Of a stretch of DNA of 64,000 bases, positions 19,460 to 30,830 are shown piece by piece. The stretch is from Phyllostachys edulis (lineage: Eukaryota; Streptophyta; Magnoliopsida; Poales; Poaceae): contig CM070557.1 in NCBI GenBank assembly GCA_036346405.1, positions 53,512,016 through 53,576,015 on the forward strand, written 5' to 3'. The notes beneath the pieces were generated by a model. It worked only from the letters and a program-made list of their open reading frames with translations. It was not told where the DNA came from and made no database searches. Within the stretch, counting starts at the first letter, position 1. Every line of letters begins with the position of its first letter. The position numbers were made by a program, and so were the translations under genes.

Positions 19460-22239
19460 GTACAAGCAGGAACCAAAAAACGACCGGTTACCAGATTTAT
19501 CGGTAGTAACCGAGAATAGAAAAACTGACTGGTTTTTTTAGGTTTTGCAAATTCAAATTCAAAATTTCAAATTTTGGTTGGGTTTTAAGAAAATTCAAGC
19601 GAATTTTGTCCGGATTTTTTTCCCGAAAAATCCGGTAACCGGTCGGTTACCGGCTAGTTTTTTTTCCGGGCTGATGACCGGGATTTTCCCTGGAACGGGT
19701 TTTGGATGCTTGGTTACAAGGGTGCAAATTAGGCGACATGCCTTGCTGCCGTCCCACGTTGTGGTTGAGCAAGATATATTACAGCTGATCTTTGGGTACC
19801 AATGTGGACTAACTTGGGAAATACACAGATGCATGAGAATGACATCGACTCATCACCTTTTGTTTTGTTTGATATCTGGGGTGATAAGATCTTTGGCAAT
19901 GTGATTTCTGTGATTCAACAGTTTAATCATAAGTCATGGTTATTTATTCGTGATTTTCTTTGAAAGAGAACCGAACGGCTCAAAAGTAATTAAGTGAAAC
20001 CACCTGTGCCATCGAAAAAGCTACTACTAACAGTTACATTCTTTTGTAGTGATGGGCCGACAGGCCTATCTGATTGTATGCAGGGGGCAAACTACCTCAA
20101 AATTCAGTAATTGAACGGTTCAGACTTCAGAGGCCAGTAGGAACATGGATACTTTGCTGATCATGCCATTGCTTGGACGCATCTATAAGGGCTACATGAA
20201 TGATTGTGACCACTCACTTGCCTCTGGCGCTTGGATGCCATGGTTTCATCAGGCTGAGAGTAAAACCTTATAGATCCAGATTATCCAGTGCAGTCCAGAG
20301 AGAAGAAACAACAGGTCGTGCATGTGCGGTATGCCTAACTGCATAAGGATGAGTAACAGCTTGCACAGGGCCTACTATACTACTAGTACTACTATTCATT
20401 GAACAATAGTGTCGACGATTGAGTCGTCGATCTTACGAAATAAACAAAAGAAAATGTCAAAGAGTTTTTGGAAGAAAATGAGACCGCTCTTTATTGCTAT
20501 GAACTAGATTCTTTACAGGGGTGCATTCGACGAGGCAATGGACTAATCCTAATTACACTGAGTGTAAGGTTTGTTATGCTATTGAATCAAGCTTGAAACA
20601 TGAATCTAATACCGATTGTTATGTTTCAATCTGATGCCTTTGTTCCTCCGTGTTCTATCTTTAAATAATCATCAAAGAGGTGCCAGTTGTTCCTGGAGAA
20701 GGCGCATGTTAGAAGTGACGCGTCCGGTCGGAGGGTCGGTTACAGTTAGTGAAACAGTAACTGATCGTCAGTTGGTGTCTACGAGACACTAAACCGTTTG
20801 GTGGTTGTTGTCAGTGTCTTAGGACTATGAAGATAATTGTAGATCGACGTCATCCAATCTCTACCGGGATCGTGCTTGACGACCTCCTGTGGAGCATCCA
20901 TTATCCTTATGCACGCGTGGAGACATGGTAGTAGTAGGGATGTCCTCATCAACACCTCTTTTGACTCGTGGGACGAGTAGTTCGCTGGAGGGACCTAGCT
21001 GGCAGGCTCAGGGGATTATACTACCCCCTTTGTGTAATTAAATAATTGTAAATAGAACATTAGTCTTTTGTGGCTACTGTTGTAATAAAGAACAATTTCT
21101 ATCTTATTGTTACATCACGTAATCTCTGTAATAAACTACTATTCATCGGAAAGAACGTTTCTCGAAAGAAACGAATAGTAATCCATATGTTTAAGTGCGA
21201 TTACCCTTGGGGTAATGACACGGGGCGCTGCATAGTAGTAGTAACTAAGCAGCAGTAGTAAGCATAAGCAGAGGCAGCACCGCAGTAGTAAGCAGGGGGG
21301 GGAGCGGCGTGGAGGCAGTGGTGGTGGAGGAGGTTAGGGCAATGACGCCACTCCTTCTGTTGCGGCGGCGCAGCTGCATGTCAAGGTGACGGCGGCACAA
21401 TTCGCTCTCTGAGGTGCCAGAGGCTGGGACGAGGTGGATCCGGCCAGCGACGAGCTCCATACTCCTTCCGTGTGCGACGACGTAGCCCCATGAAACTCCA
21501 TCGGCATGCGGCGGTGTAGCTCCCTCTCTTGGTGGATGTGGTTGCCAACGAGTTGGATCTGGCCGGCGGCGCCGAGGGTGAGGTGGATCTGGCGTTCGCT
21601 GGCTGTTGCATATCACACAATCAAGTGGAGACTCGGCGGTGGAACCCTAGGAGCTGGGTAATTATGTGCTGAAGCCTGGGCTGGATGTGATGGGCCGGCC
21701 TAGTTCTCTTCCTTCCTCTTCTACTATGGTTCTCAGCAACACAACATAACTGCTGCAGCCTCTGCTTCTCACAGCCTCCGCCACCTGTGCTTCATAGCTG
21801 CTGCCGTCCCCTCTGCTTCACGGCCGGCGCTAGCGTGTCTCCAGCCCTCCCTCCTCCACCCCCACCTTCCCTTCCTCCTCCTCCTCCCTTCTAGCATGCC
21901 AGCCAAGCTCGATTCGGCAACGAGGAGGCAAGATTGACTAGTAGCCCAGCGCCGAGTGCAACCTCGGTGCCTGCCCAAGACCATCGCTCCTAGGTCTGCC
22001 GAGGCCGCCTAGGACTGACTTACAAGTTTTTGTGATAACGATTTGTGATGACGTGCTATTTTTTGTTCTACTTAGTTAAGTTTATACTAAAAAGCATCAA
22101 CAATTATTGCTGCACCAATATACTGCTTCTTGTACTTCCAATATACTGAAGTAATTGAACATATGTTACAAAACTTTGTTCAAGTTTCAAGTAACATAAG
22201 TTGATAGATCTGATGAATCTGTTGTTATGCAATAATTTG
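19460..22239. other. Intergenic, probably old repeats, no gene recognised
   Basis: 19480-19700 is rich in ccggttaccgg-type words and looks like a decayed DNA element. 20690-21010 and 21240-21660 are GC-rich without conserved coding signal. 21770-21900 is a CT-rich tract. From about 22080 the sequence leads into the first recognisable sucrose synthase exon. Confidence 0.35.
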
Positions 22240-23483
22240 TTCAGGCTTATTAACCAAGGAAAGGGAATGCTGCGGCCCCACCAGATCATCGCCGAGTACA
22301 ATGCCGCGATCCCTGAGGGGGAGCGTGAGAAGCTGAAAGACACTGCCTTTGAGGATGTCCTGAGGGGAGCACAGGTTTGCATCAGCAGAACTCACTGCAG
22401 TACCATGTCCAATGATGCTCCCATTTTTTCAGCTATTGATCTAATTGACAATGTCAATTCTCATGCAGGAGGCAATTGTCATCCCTCCATGGGTTGCCCT
22501 TGCCATCCGGCCAAGGCCCGGTGTCTGGGAGTATGTGAGGGTCAATGTAAGCGAGCTCGGTGTTGAAGAGTTTAGCGTCCCTGAGTACTTGCAGTTCAAG
22601 GAACAGCTTGTGGATGGAAGGTATTTGCACTTGTGATATTAACCAATCATGCTTGTACCTCATTTTTGTGAAATGTCTGATAGTCATATAATGTTTTTTC
22701 CATGTTCATATTCCAGCATCCAGAACAACTTTGTGCTTGAGCTGGACTTTGAGCCATTCAACGCTTCCTTCCCTCGCCCATCATTGTCGAAGTCTATTGG
22801 CAATGGTGTGCAGTTCTTGAACAGGCACCTGTCGTCAAAGCTGTTCCACGACAAGGAAAGCATGTACCCCTTGCTCAACTTCCTCCGTGCGCACAACTAC
22901 AACGGGATGGTAGGTTACAGTCTCTGGTTTCTTGCTTTATAGATTGGCCCATTTTTGCTAGATCTTTGTGCTACTAGTGTGTTGAGAAATAAAGTGTCTG
23001 TATCCTTTGCCCATGCCATGACAATTTGGTGTGTCCATGGCAAGTCTGGGTGTTCTAGCATATACATTTTAACTTACTTAGAAGTTAGATCTTAAACATG
23101 TCAGAGGTTTAGTTCCATTACTGTGGAGCGTGGAATATGATATATTTGGGTTCCATTCCAAATTTGGTCAGAAAATTATCACTTAGATATCTAATAACAA
23201 CATAACCAACCTGTAAGAAAGTATAGACGTGATTATACTTAATATGTGTTGTGTATTTGTCCTGACGATGGGTTGCATTTTGTAATTAATCAAGTGTTTG
23301 GAGCAAATTCTAACTATAATAAGCATGTTTAGTCAGCTAACAACTGAAAGTGGAACTATTACTTGCTGCTGAATAAAGTGGAGTATGTAATCCTTTCTTC
23401 TTCTTCTTTTCAGACCATGATGTTGAATGACAGAATTCACAGTCTTGATGCCCTCCAAGGTGCACTGCGGAAGGCAGAGGAGC

Positions 23484-23488
23484 ACCTG
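23484..23488. repeat. Chromovirus target site duplication, left (acctg)
   Basis: acctg is the end of the exon reading AEEHL before the LTR. The same five bases occur at 35281-35285 after the 3' LTR. The coding frame continues correctly if one copy and the element are ignored. Confidence 0.93.
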
Positions 23489-23990
23489 TGAAACACCTGA
23501 AAATTTTCAAAGTTTGAATTCAAAATCGAATTTCAAAATTCAAATCCAAATTCAAATTTCGGCCAAAATTTGCCAAACCCTAACCCTAACCCGCTTTCCC
23601 CTTCCCCTTTCCGCTTTCACCTCACGGCCAAGCCTCCACCTCGCCACTTTCACATGTGATCATGCTCATGCACTTGCTTGCCCATGCCTCATGGCGTCAT
23701 GGAAGACCTGGCCACACCGCTTTGGTCAGCCATGCATCGAGCCGCAACAGACCACCGCCACCACCCGCCACCTCTCCTGCCACTGCTGCCATACACCGCC
23801 ACCTCATACCTGAGTGGTGGCAGCGCCCTCCCGGTTCTTGCCGCCGAGGAGCCGCCATCTCTCGCCTCGACCCTCGCCTCCAGACCTCTTTGACCACGGC
23901 ACCGCCTAAGCCGCCTCGTCCTACCACTCACCTCACTGCTGCGGGCGTCCTCGCCGTCGCCTTAGCTCCCATCGCTTTCCACCTCATGGC

Positions 23991-23997
23991 TTATAAA
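23991..23997 (+). promoter_or_regulatory. LTR TATA box
   Basis: tataaag in the context gcttataaagccgcc; the same word and a similar context occur in the 3' LTR at about 32894 (ggctataaagccgcc). Conservation in both LTRs and the CT-rich start-site-like sequence about 30 bp downstream support promoter function. Confidence 0.65.
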
Positions 23998-24924
23998 GCC
24001 GCCTGCAGGCCTCTTCAACCCGCACCAACCCAACCCTTCCCTCCCTTCCATAGTCCCCGACGCCGGTAAGTCGTCGTCGCCGCCTCAGCCCCTTCCCAGA
24101 AGAACAACCCCACCCCAAGCCAATCCCACCCACCCGAGGCAAAACAAAACCCCAGAGCCCTCACCACCTCTCTCTCCGGCCACGGCCACGGATCTATGCT
24201 TGCCGCCCCTCACCCCAAACCCTAAAACCCGACGCCAAAACACACGCCTAAAACCCTAGGGTCTAGAGGACTTACGGCGTGAGCCGCTTTGCGCTTCTTT
24301 CTCCCATCCATGCATGCTGTCGCTGTCGTTGCGACGCCAAGCCATCCAGATCTCCATGCGCCGCTTCCCGAAGCCGCTTCTTGGCTGTGCCACATGGGCG
24401 CTTTTGGCTCATGGCTATGCACGTGTTCTAGCGGCCTTTTGTCACAAGGCCAGCGTGTGATGGGCTCGTGGGCGCGTTTTGGCAGTGAGCGCTGACCAGT
24501 TGTCTTGTGGCAGTTCTCGCTTAAAAACACTGTTGAGCCCAACACTGTTCAAAAACCGGTCCAGTACTGTTCACAGCACAGTAAAAATTAGGTTTTTAAT
24601 CCCAAAAATCCAGAAATTGCACATTAAGCCATAATTCCTATTCCTAAACTTAAAATGGTGATTAATTATTGTTTATATCTAATTAATAGGTATGAACAGT
24701 AAATTGGTCACATTTTGTCGAAAACCCTAACTTGAGTTTAAATAACCTTTTTGACCGTCCTGAACTCTTAAAATCCAATCCTAACTCCGTTCAGCCATTT
24801 CCAACTCCTTTACCTCTTTAAGTTGATTTCCTTTCTTCTTTTATATTTTTGTTGTAGTTGGATCTTTTTCCGGCTCGTTCCTTGTCGAGCCAGAGTTTTA
24901 TTGGTTTTTGTGTCTTCTTGCTAG

Positions 24925-26172
24925 GTTTCGACGCCGACGAGCCACCTCAGACTTCGCAGACAGACCCCGACGTAGCAAAGACAGTGGATTTCAACAAGGA
25001 GGCAAGTTGCATACCTTGAACATATTGAACCTACTCATCATATAATTTATATTATTATCTTCATTAAAATATTTCACCAAGTATTTCAACAAAGAAATAA
25101 TACTTTGGAATGCCATGTTGAATAGATATACATCCTTAAACCCCACATATTAAACCACCCATTCTTGTAAGCCATATTCACCTTGACAAACTTGATTCAC
25201 ATAAAATAATAGCAAATATTCTGTTAAGTCATACAAAACTCTGTTCTAAATACTGTTAAGGAGAGTTGGCTTTAGGCCAATAGGATTTTGGTGTAAGTTG
25301 AGGGTTGTGTCCATTGAGTTGGACAACCCAATATACTTGGTAAATTGGGTCATCAGTGAGATCAAGAGGTGGGTAACAATGTGTTGGGCCATCGCCTCAC
25401 TGGGTGACACGTAAGGACAAGAACCTTGTGCTAAGTAACAGACACAGTAAACCGCTCAACCACATGCGTGGTCATTACTCCCTAGCTTAGTACACTGCTC
25501 ATCCAATTGAATATCTACAAGATCAAAGGTGAGACAGGTGTACCCTAAGGACACCATTGGTTCTTGCAACCAGATGGGCCCGTCAAGATCGGGTACAGAG
25601 TCCACTATTGGTAGGTGGTCTCCGAGGGTCAGATGGATTAAGATCTCTTGGGTAGAGGCTAAAAAGGATAAGCAAGTGAAAATGCTTTGTTATCCCCTCT
25701 CAGTTGTACGCAAACATGATGCGTGTCAATATGAGTCTGTGATATCGTGTGGGTAAAGTTGGGCAACTCTGCAGAGTGTAACCAATGTTATTCGAATACA
25801 CCGTGCTTCCTTAATGAAGTTTGTGTTCATGGGTGATGCCAACATACTGAAGCATAAGTAGAATTTTACAGATGTTAATTGATAATTTGAAGTTGTTAAC
25901 CCACGTGGCTATATTTATTATCTTGTTTCGCCTTTATTTATGTTAAAGCTTTTAAAGTCAACTAATGCATTCCACATATACCGCTTGGTAAAAGCTGCAC
26001 CATTCCTTTGACATTTCCAAATATAGTTAAATAGCATTTCCTATGCAATCTATTTGAAGTACAGTAGTTGTACTCATTCTTGCTTAAACAATCAACAGAA
26101 GAGTTTTGGGAAGATCCAGGTGTGCTCTACGAGCAAGAAGAACCGGTAGACCTTGACGACTACTGGTACTAG
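24925..26172 (+). other. Acidic split coding block inside the LTR (candidate spliced ORF)
   Basis: Within the transcribed R region, a frame from 24927 reads FDADEPPQTSQTDPDVAKTV and on to DFNKE. It ends at 25001 at AG|GCAAGT, the consensus of GC-AG introns. About 1.1 kb of AT-rich sequence follows, then a phase-compatible acceptor (cagaagag|ttttggg). A second block (26104-26172) reads FWEDPGVLYEQEEPVDLDDY and ends W-Y-stop. The second block is essentially identical in the 3' LTR (ending 35047), while the first block there carries indels. Whether it is translated is unknown. Confidence 0.4.
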
Positions 26173-26407
26173 GGTTTCGTTTATGCCCAAGCTTCCTGTG
26201 GTGCTAGCTTTCTTTTGAAGTGTATTATATTACTTTAGGCTCAAATGCTCGCTCGCTTTAAAAGCGGGTCATAAGCCCCATCTCTTGTAATAAAAGTCTC
26301 TTTTGTTGTAATCGTTTGCTTGCTTGTGAAACCACGGCTTTACAACCTGTACATCCCGGACATTGTAAAGATTCTAGCGATCCCTAGTTTTGGGGTCGTT
26401 CCAAAAG

Positions 26408-26420
26408 TGGTATCAGAGCC
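26408..26420 (+). other. Chromovirus primer-binding site
   Basis: tggtatcagagcc starts four bases after the 5' LTR end; it is complementary to the 3' end of initiator tRNA-Met, the usual primer for this lineage. Confidence 0.92.
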
Positions 26421-26653
26421 GGCTTGACCGTAAGTTGAGACCTTAGCTTGGTTATAGGTTGAAGACCTTTAAAACTAATAAATTCAAAAACTACAAAAGA
26501 ATTTCTCAAAACAAAAATAGAAGTATTAAATTACTGTCTCCTTTCCTCTCTTGCTACCTCACCTTACTTTAGACTTTGAAAAACTTGTGTTGTTCTTCTA
26601 AAAAGATTTATCTCATCTTAACTAACTATTCAAACTTTCCGTCTGGCAGGAAG

Positions 26654-27508
26654 ATGCAGAACTCCTACTCCGACTACTCGATGTTTAGAGGATGGAGCAA
26701 AAGACTGCTCGAGATGATGCAGTTTATCGGCGCCACAAATGAGCAGTTACTGTTTTCCATACTGAGAGGAACAAATCTGTGATGGAAAAAAGGTACCATT
26801 GGAAGGCTTGATAGATCTGGCCCGTTAGCTTACAAACCCGACATTGAATGTCGGTTTGTGGGCCAACGCCGCAGAGAGAGAGGCAATACAGATGTTGCAA
26901 AGCGGCGATTACTACACTGCGGCGAAGATTATGATTCGAGTTTGAACACTCAATACCACCGATTCCTCGAGGGGAGCGATGGATCCAGCTTCCAAATTCC
27001 TTGCCCAGGTGATGATGAGGATCCCCGCATTCGTGAAGTTGCCACCCACGTACTAGCTCAGGAGATTCTATATACCAGGGTTTTGAAGGAATACCAAAAG
27101 GTGCACGAAAAGTATCACTTGGCCAAGCACGGAATCAAGAACATGCGAAGGGAGTTAGATCGTCGTAATGACCCAGATCAGGGGACTGGTTCAGTTTGTG
27201 ATGAGAGCCCCGACATTCCTGACGATCCAACAGTGGACTATACACCGAGATCACCGGATTACACCCCTTTATCTCCGGTGTATACTCCAGAGTCACCTCC
27301 AGGTGCTCGCCCTCACCTAACGGGCATAGCGGCTTTCTACTGTTCTTGCTTCCGAGGATCCAACAAGGAAAGGAGAAGGTGGAAGAGCGAAACCCAACAA
27401 ACAGTGACGAAAGCCAAGAAGAAGAGGAGGAGGACCGAGATGCGGATCCGCTACACCAAAGAAAAACCCTCCGCCCGATGGATGGTAGAGCTCTCCGCAA
27501 GATGTTAG
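26654..27508 (+). pseudogene. Extra ORF between PBS and gag, with CTD-like heptads
   Basis: A frame from the ATG at 26654 runs to 27508 with a single in-frame stop at 26780-26782. The product (about 285 residues) is not gag: no capsid or zinc-knuckle motif is visible. Residues encoded around 27235-27300 read DYTPRSPDYTPLSPVYTPES, three consecutive heptads Y-T-P-x-S-P-x that match the RNA polymerase II CTD pattern at Tyr1, Pro3, Ser5 and Pro6. A basic C-terminal segment (KAKKKRRR) resembles a nuclear localisation signal. It lies about 300 bp before gag. Function unknown. Confidence 0.6.
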
Positions 27509-27812
27509 ATTACGATAGAGTATTATAGATCCACCTACTTTAGTAGTAGAACGACTTTTGATTGTAAGAAAAGTTGTGTATTGTACTCTAAGTAGTATAC
27601 ATCCAACTTTTTGTAAATTAATTTGTGTACTTTGTGTGAAATATAATAAATAAGTTGTTTCCCTATCCATATCTCAGATATCATCCTTGTCAAAAGTCAT
27701 TTCATACATTCGTCTTAATCACTTACCTATTGCTTTCACCGCTTATCTAAAAATCAATCTTACTTATCTTCTTGTGTTTGGTCAAAACCGCCGCAGTAAA
27801 TAAATTCACAAG

Positions 27813-28985
27813 ATGTCCGAAATAACAACAATGAAGCCGAGGTCAATCGCCAGGCAACCACCAAGCTTGGCAGAGGTCATGGCTATGATGGAGAGAAATA
27901 GATTTCAAGCAGAACAGAATCAGGCCAGGATGATGGAGCAACATACTCAACTCCTTGAACAAATTGCCACAAGATCATCCGCAGGACACACTTCTGGAGG
28001 TAATAATGGAGGAGTAACACCAGGCTTCAGATGGGCAGACTTTCAGAAAACAAGACCACCAACATTCACAGTGTCACCAGAGCCGCTAGTAGCCGATGAC
28101 TGGATAAGGGATATTGAGAGGAAGTTGGACACTATCCAATGCAACGACAAAGAGAAGACTTTATTTGCTTCTCATCAATTACAAGGTCAAGCAGCAGCAT
28201 GGTGGATGAATTATCAAACTCTTCATCCAGGTAGAGATATACCATGGGCAGAATTCAAGGAAGCATTTCATAAAGCCCATGTTCCTGATGGCATAGTTGC
28301 AGCCAAGTGCAGAGAGTTTCTTGCTCTTAAGCAAGGAGGTCAGATCCTGAGAATACTGCGCACTAATTTAATCAATTGTACGGTATGCCCCACATGAAGT
28401 GGATACTGAAGCTAAGAAGATGGAGAAGTTTTCACAAGTTCTGCAAAAGTCATTGAAATTCCACATTTCAGCTCTTGATTTCCCTGACCTAGCTTCCATG
28501 GTGAACAAATTGATAATCTCAGAAGAAGCCAGAATCGATATGGAAGAAACCGAGAAGAGAAAGATGAAGCAAATGACTCCGACCACAAGTGCACCAAGGG
28601 GGAGAATGACACCCCACCCATCTTCCAGATTTCAGCCAAGACCCTCCATGAATACAGCGCCAAGACCACCTATGAATCCAGCAGCAAGATCAGCTTTTAG
28701 TGGAAACAGAACCACCGCAGTTCAATGCTATAACTGTGGAGGAAATCATTATCTGAAGGATTGTCCTCAGAAATCTTCCAATTGTTTTCATTGTGGACAA
28801 CCTGGTCACTTCAAGGGGCAGTGTCCATTGAAGAACATATCATCAGATGCAGCCAAAGCTCAAACAAGAAACCAATCACAGAGTAACCGGACTCCTTCTA
28901 CCTTCCAGGCCAATAGAGGAGGAATGTTACTGACCGAAACCAAACCTAAGCGGTCGGTCAATTCTCGGAGGAGGACGATGCACCA
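27813..28985 (+). pseudogene. Chromovirus gag (two CCHC knuckles)
   Basis: Starts MSEITTMKPRSIARQ at 27813. The capsid-like region includes WIRDIERKLDTIQCNDKEK and AAAWWMNYQT, the classic gypsy gag signature. The frame shifts near 28390, then continues through ALDFPDLASMVNKLIISEEA and two zinc knuckles, CYNCGGNHYLKDC (from 28726) and CFHCGQPGHFKGQC (from 28783). The frameshift means full-length Gag is not produced by this copy. Confidence 0.9.
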
Positions 28986-29330
28986 AAGACCATCACAAGG
29001 GAAGATCAATCACATTACCACTCAGGATGCAGCTGAGGCCACTGATATCATCGTCGGTATGTTTCTACTCAATACAAGATCAGCATTAGTTCTTTTTGAT
29101 TCAGGAGCCACACACTCAGTTATTTCTTTGGATTTTGCTGTGAAGAGTTGTTTGCCTTTTATTGTTTTGCCAAATCCTATGTGTTGCAAACACCGGACTA
29201 TAATGAAATCTCAAGATAAGTGTAGTAACTTTGAACCTAGAAGTTCATGGGATCGGTTTAACGTAATTATTGGTAATCCGGATGAGAGGCATAGATGTCA
29301 TTTTGGGAATGGATTGGTTATCAAAGTATA
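28986..29330 (+). pseudogene. Chromovirus aspartic protease
   Basis: Follows gag in the same frame. The active-site motif LFDSGATHSVIS lies around 29092-29127, preceded by the usual strand IIVGMFLLNTRSALV. A downstream piece in another frame includes IDVILGMDWLSKYKA (family: xDVILGMDWLxxYxA), so a frameshift separates the two halves of the protease domain. Confidence 0.87.
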
Positions 29331-30830
29331 AAGCCACAGTTGACTGTGAGAAGAAGACTGTAACCTTGAAGAATTCAGAAGGGCAAGAAGTGACGGTCAT
29401 AACAGATCAGTCTTTGATAAGGAAAGAGAGAAGGAAGGTTAATAGTACTATTTCAGAAGTCACTATGCAGATGCCAGTAATTGATGAATATCCAGATGTG
29501 TTCCCTGAGAAACTACCCGGAAGACCTCCAGATAGAAAAATTGAGCTTACCATAGAATTGGTACCTGAAACCAAGCCTGTAACTAAGGCACAGTACAGAA
29601 TGGCAACTAGTGAGCTAAAAGAACTTAAGAAACAGTTGGATGATTTAGAAGAAAAAGGTTTCATAAGACCTAGTGTCTCACCTTGGCCGCACTACCTTTA
29701 TTTGTTAAGAAAAGGATGGAACTTTGAGATTGTGTGTGGATTCTGAGCTTTGAATGCAAAGGACTATTAAGAATAAATATCCTTTGCCAAGAATTGATGA
29801 TTTGTTTGATCGGTGAAAGGAGCCAAGGTATTCTCAAAATTGATCTCGGATCGAGGATATCACCAGCTCAAGATTAGAGAACAAGATAGAGAGAAGACTG
29901 CATTTACTACAAGATATGGACTTTATGAGTTCACAGTAGTACCTTTTGGATTGACCAATGCTCCAGCATATTTCATGAATCTGATGAACCAAGTCTATAT
30001 GGAATTTTTGGATCAGTTTGTGGTAGTATTTGTGGATGATATTTTGATTTATTCAAAAAGTGAAGAAGAGCATAAAGAACATCTCCATTTGGCCCTAACC
30101 AAGTTGAGAGAGCATCAGTTGTATGCAAAATTCTCCAAGTGTGAATTTTGGATGAAAGAAGTGTCATTTTTAGGGCACATTATCACGAAAGAAGGAGTAA
30201 AAGTTGACCCAGAAAAAGTTAGAGCAGTGCAAGAGTGGAAACAGCCAAAGACAGTGACTAAGATAAGAAGTTTCTTAGGTCTGGTGGGATATTACCGCAG
30301 ATTTATAGAAAATTTCTCAAAAATTGCTCGCCCACTCACTCAGCTTCTCAGAAAGGATATTCCTTTTAAATGGACGGATAAGTGTGAAGAAAACTTTCAG
30401 GAATTGAAAGTCAGATTAACCACTATCCTAGTACTCATACTGCCAAACCCTGAAAAGGATTTTCAAATTTATTGTGATGCTTCAAAGCAAGGATTAGGTT
30501 GTGTACTGATGCAAGATGGCAAAGTTGTGGCTTATGCTTCAAGGCAGTTGAGAATACATGAAGAGAATTATCCCACACATGATTTGGAGTTAGCAGCAGT
30601 TGTTCACTCATTGAAAATTTGGAGGCACTATCTACTTGGAAATCATTGTGAGGTATTTTCGGACCATAAGAGTCTGAAATATATATTCACCCAACCATAT
30701 TTGAATCTCAGGCAGAGAAGATGGCTAGAGTTAATAAAAGACTATGATTTGGACATCCAGTACCACCCGGGAAAAGCGAATATTGTCGCAGATGCACTTA
30801 GCAGAAAGGCATATCATAGTCTGAATGCAT
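29270..30830 (+). pseudogene. Chromovirus reverse transcriptase and RNase H
   Basis: Two frames separated by stops at about 29744 and 29812 give the RT fingers (KNKYPLPRIDDLF), FTTRYGLYEFTVVPFGLTNA, the catalytic FVDDILIYS box (FVDD at 30029-30040), and CEFWMKEVSFLGHIITKEGV. RNase H follows with IYCDASKQGLGCVLMQ and ending YHPGKANIVADALSRKA, which is typical of Ty3/gypsy. The palm residues are present but the frame is broken upstream. Confidence 0.93.

Larger units (their letters stand above)
23489..26403 (+). repeat. Chromovirus 5' LTR, 2,915 bp
   Basis: Runs from tgaaacacctgaaaattttc to ggggtcgttcca. A tataaag box (about 23991-23997) and a poly(A) signal (aataaaa, about 26288) divide it into a short U3 (about 0.5 kb), a very long R (about 2.3 kb) and a short U5. 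Telomere-like repeats lie in U3 (23575-23592) and telo-box words at about 24225-24262. Confidence 0.92.

Noticed and set aside
21245..21984. Arg/Pro-rich minus-strand frames upstream of sucrose synthase
   Set aside because: No conserved domain, GC-rich composition; more likely decayed repeat DNA.
23427..24545. Pro/His-rich open frames in the chromovirus 5' LTR
   Set aside because: Located in U3/R of the LTR, CT-rich, not conserved in frame with the 3' LTR.
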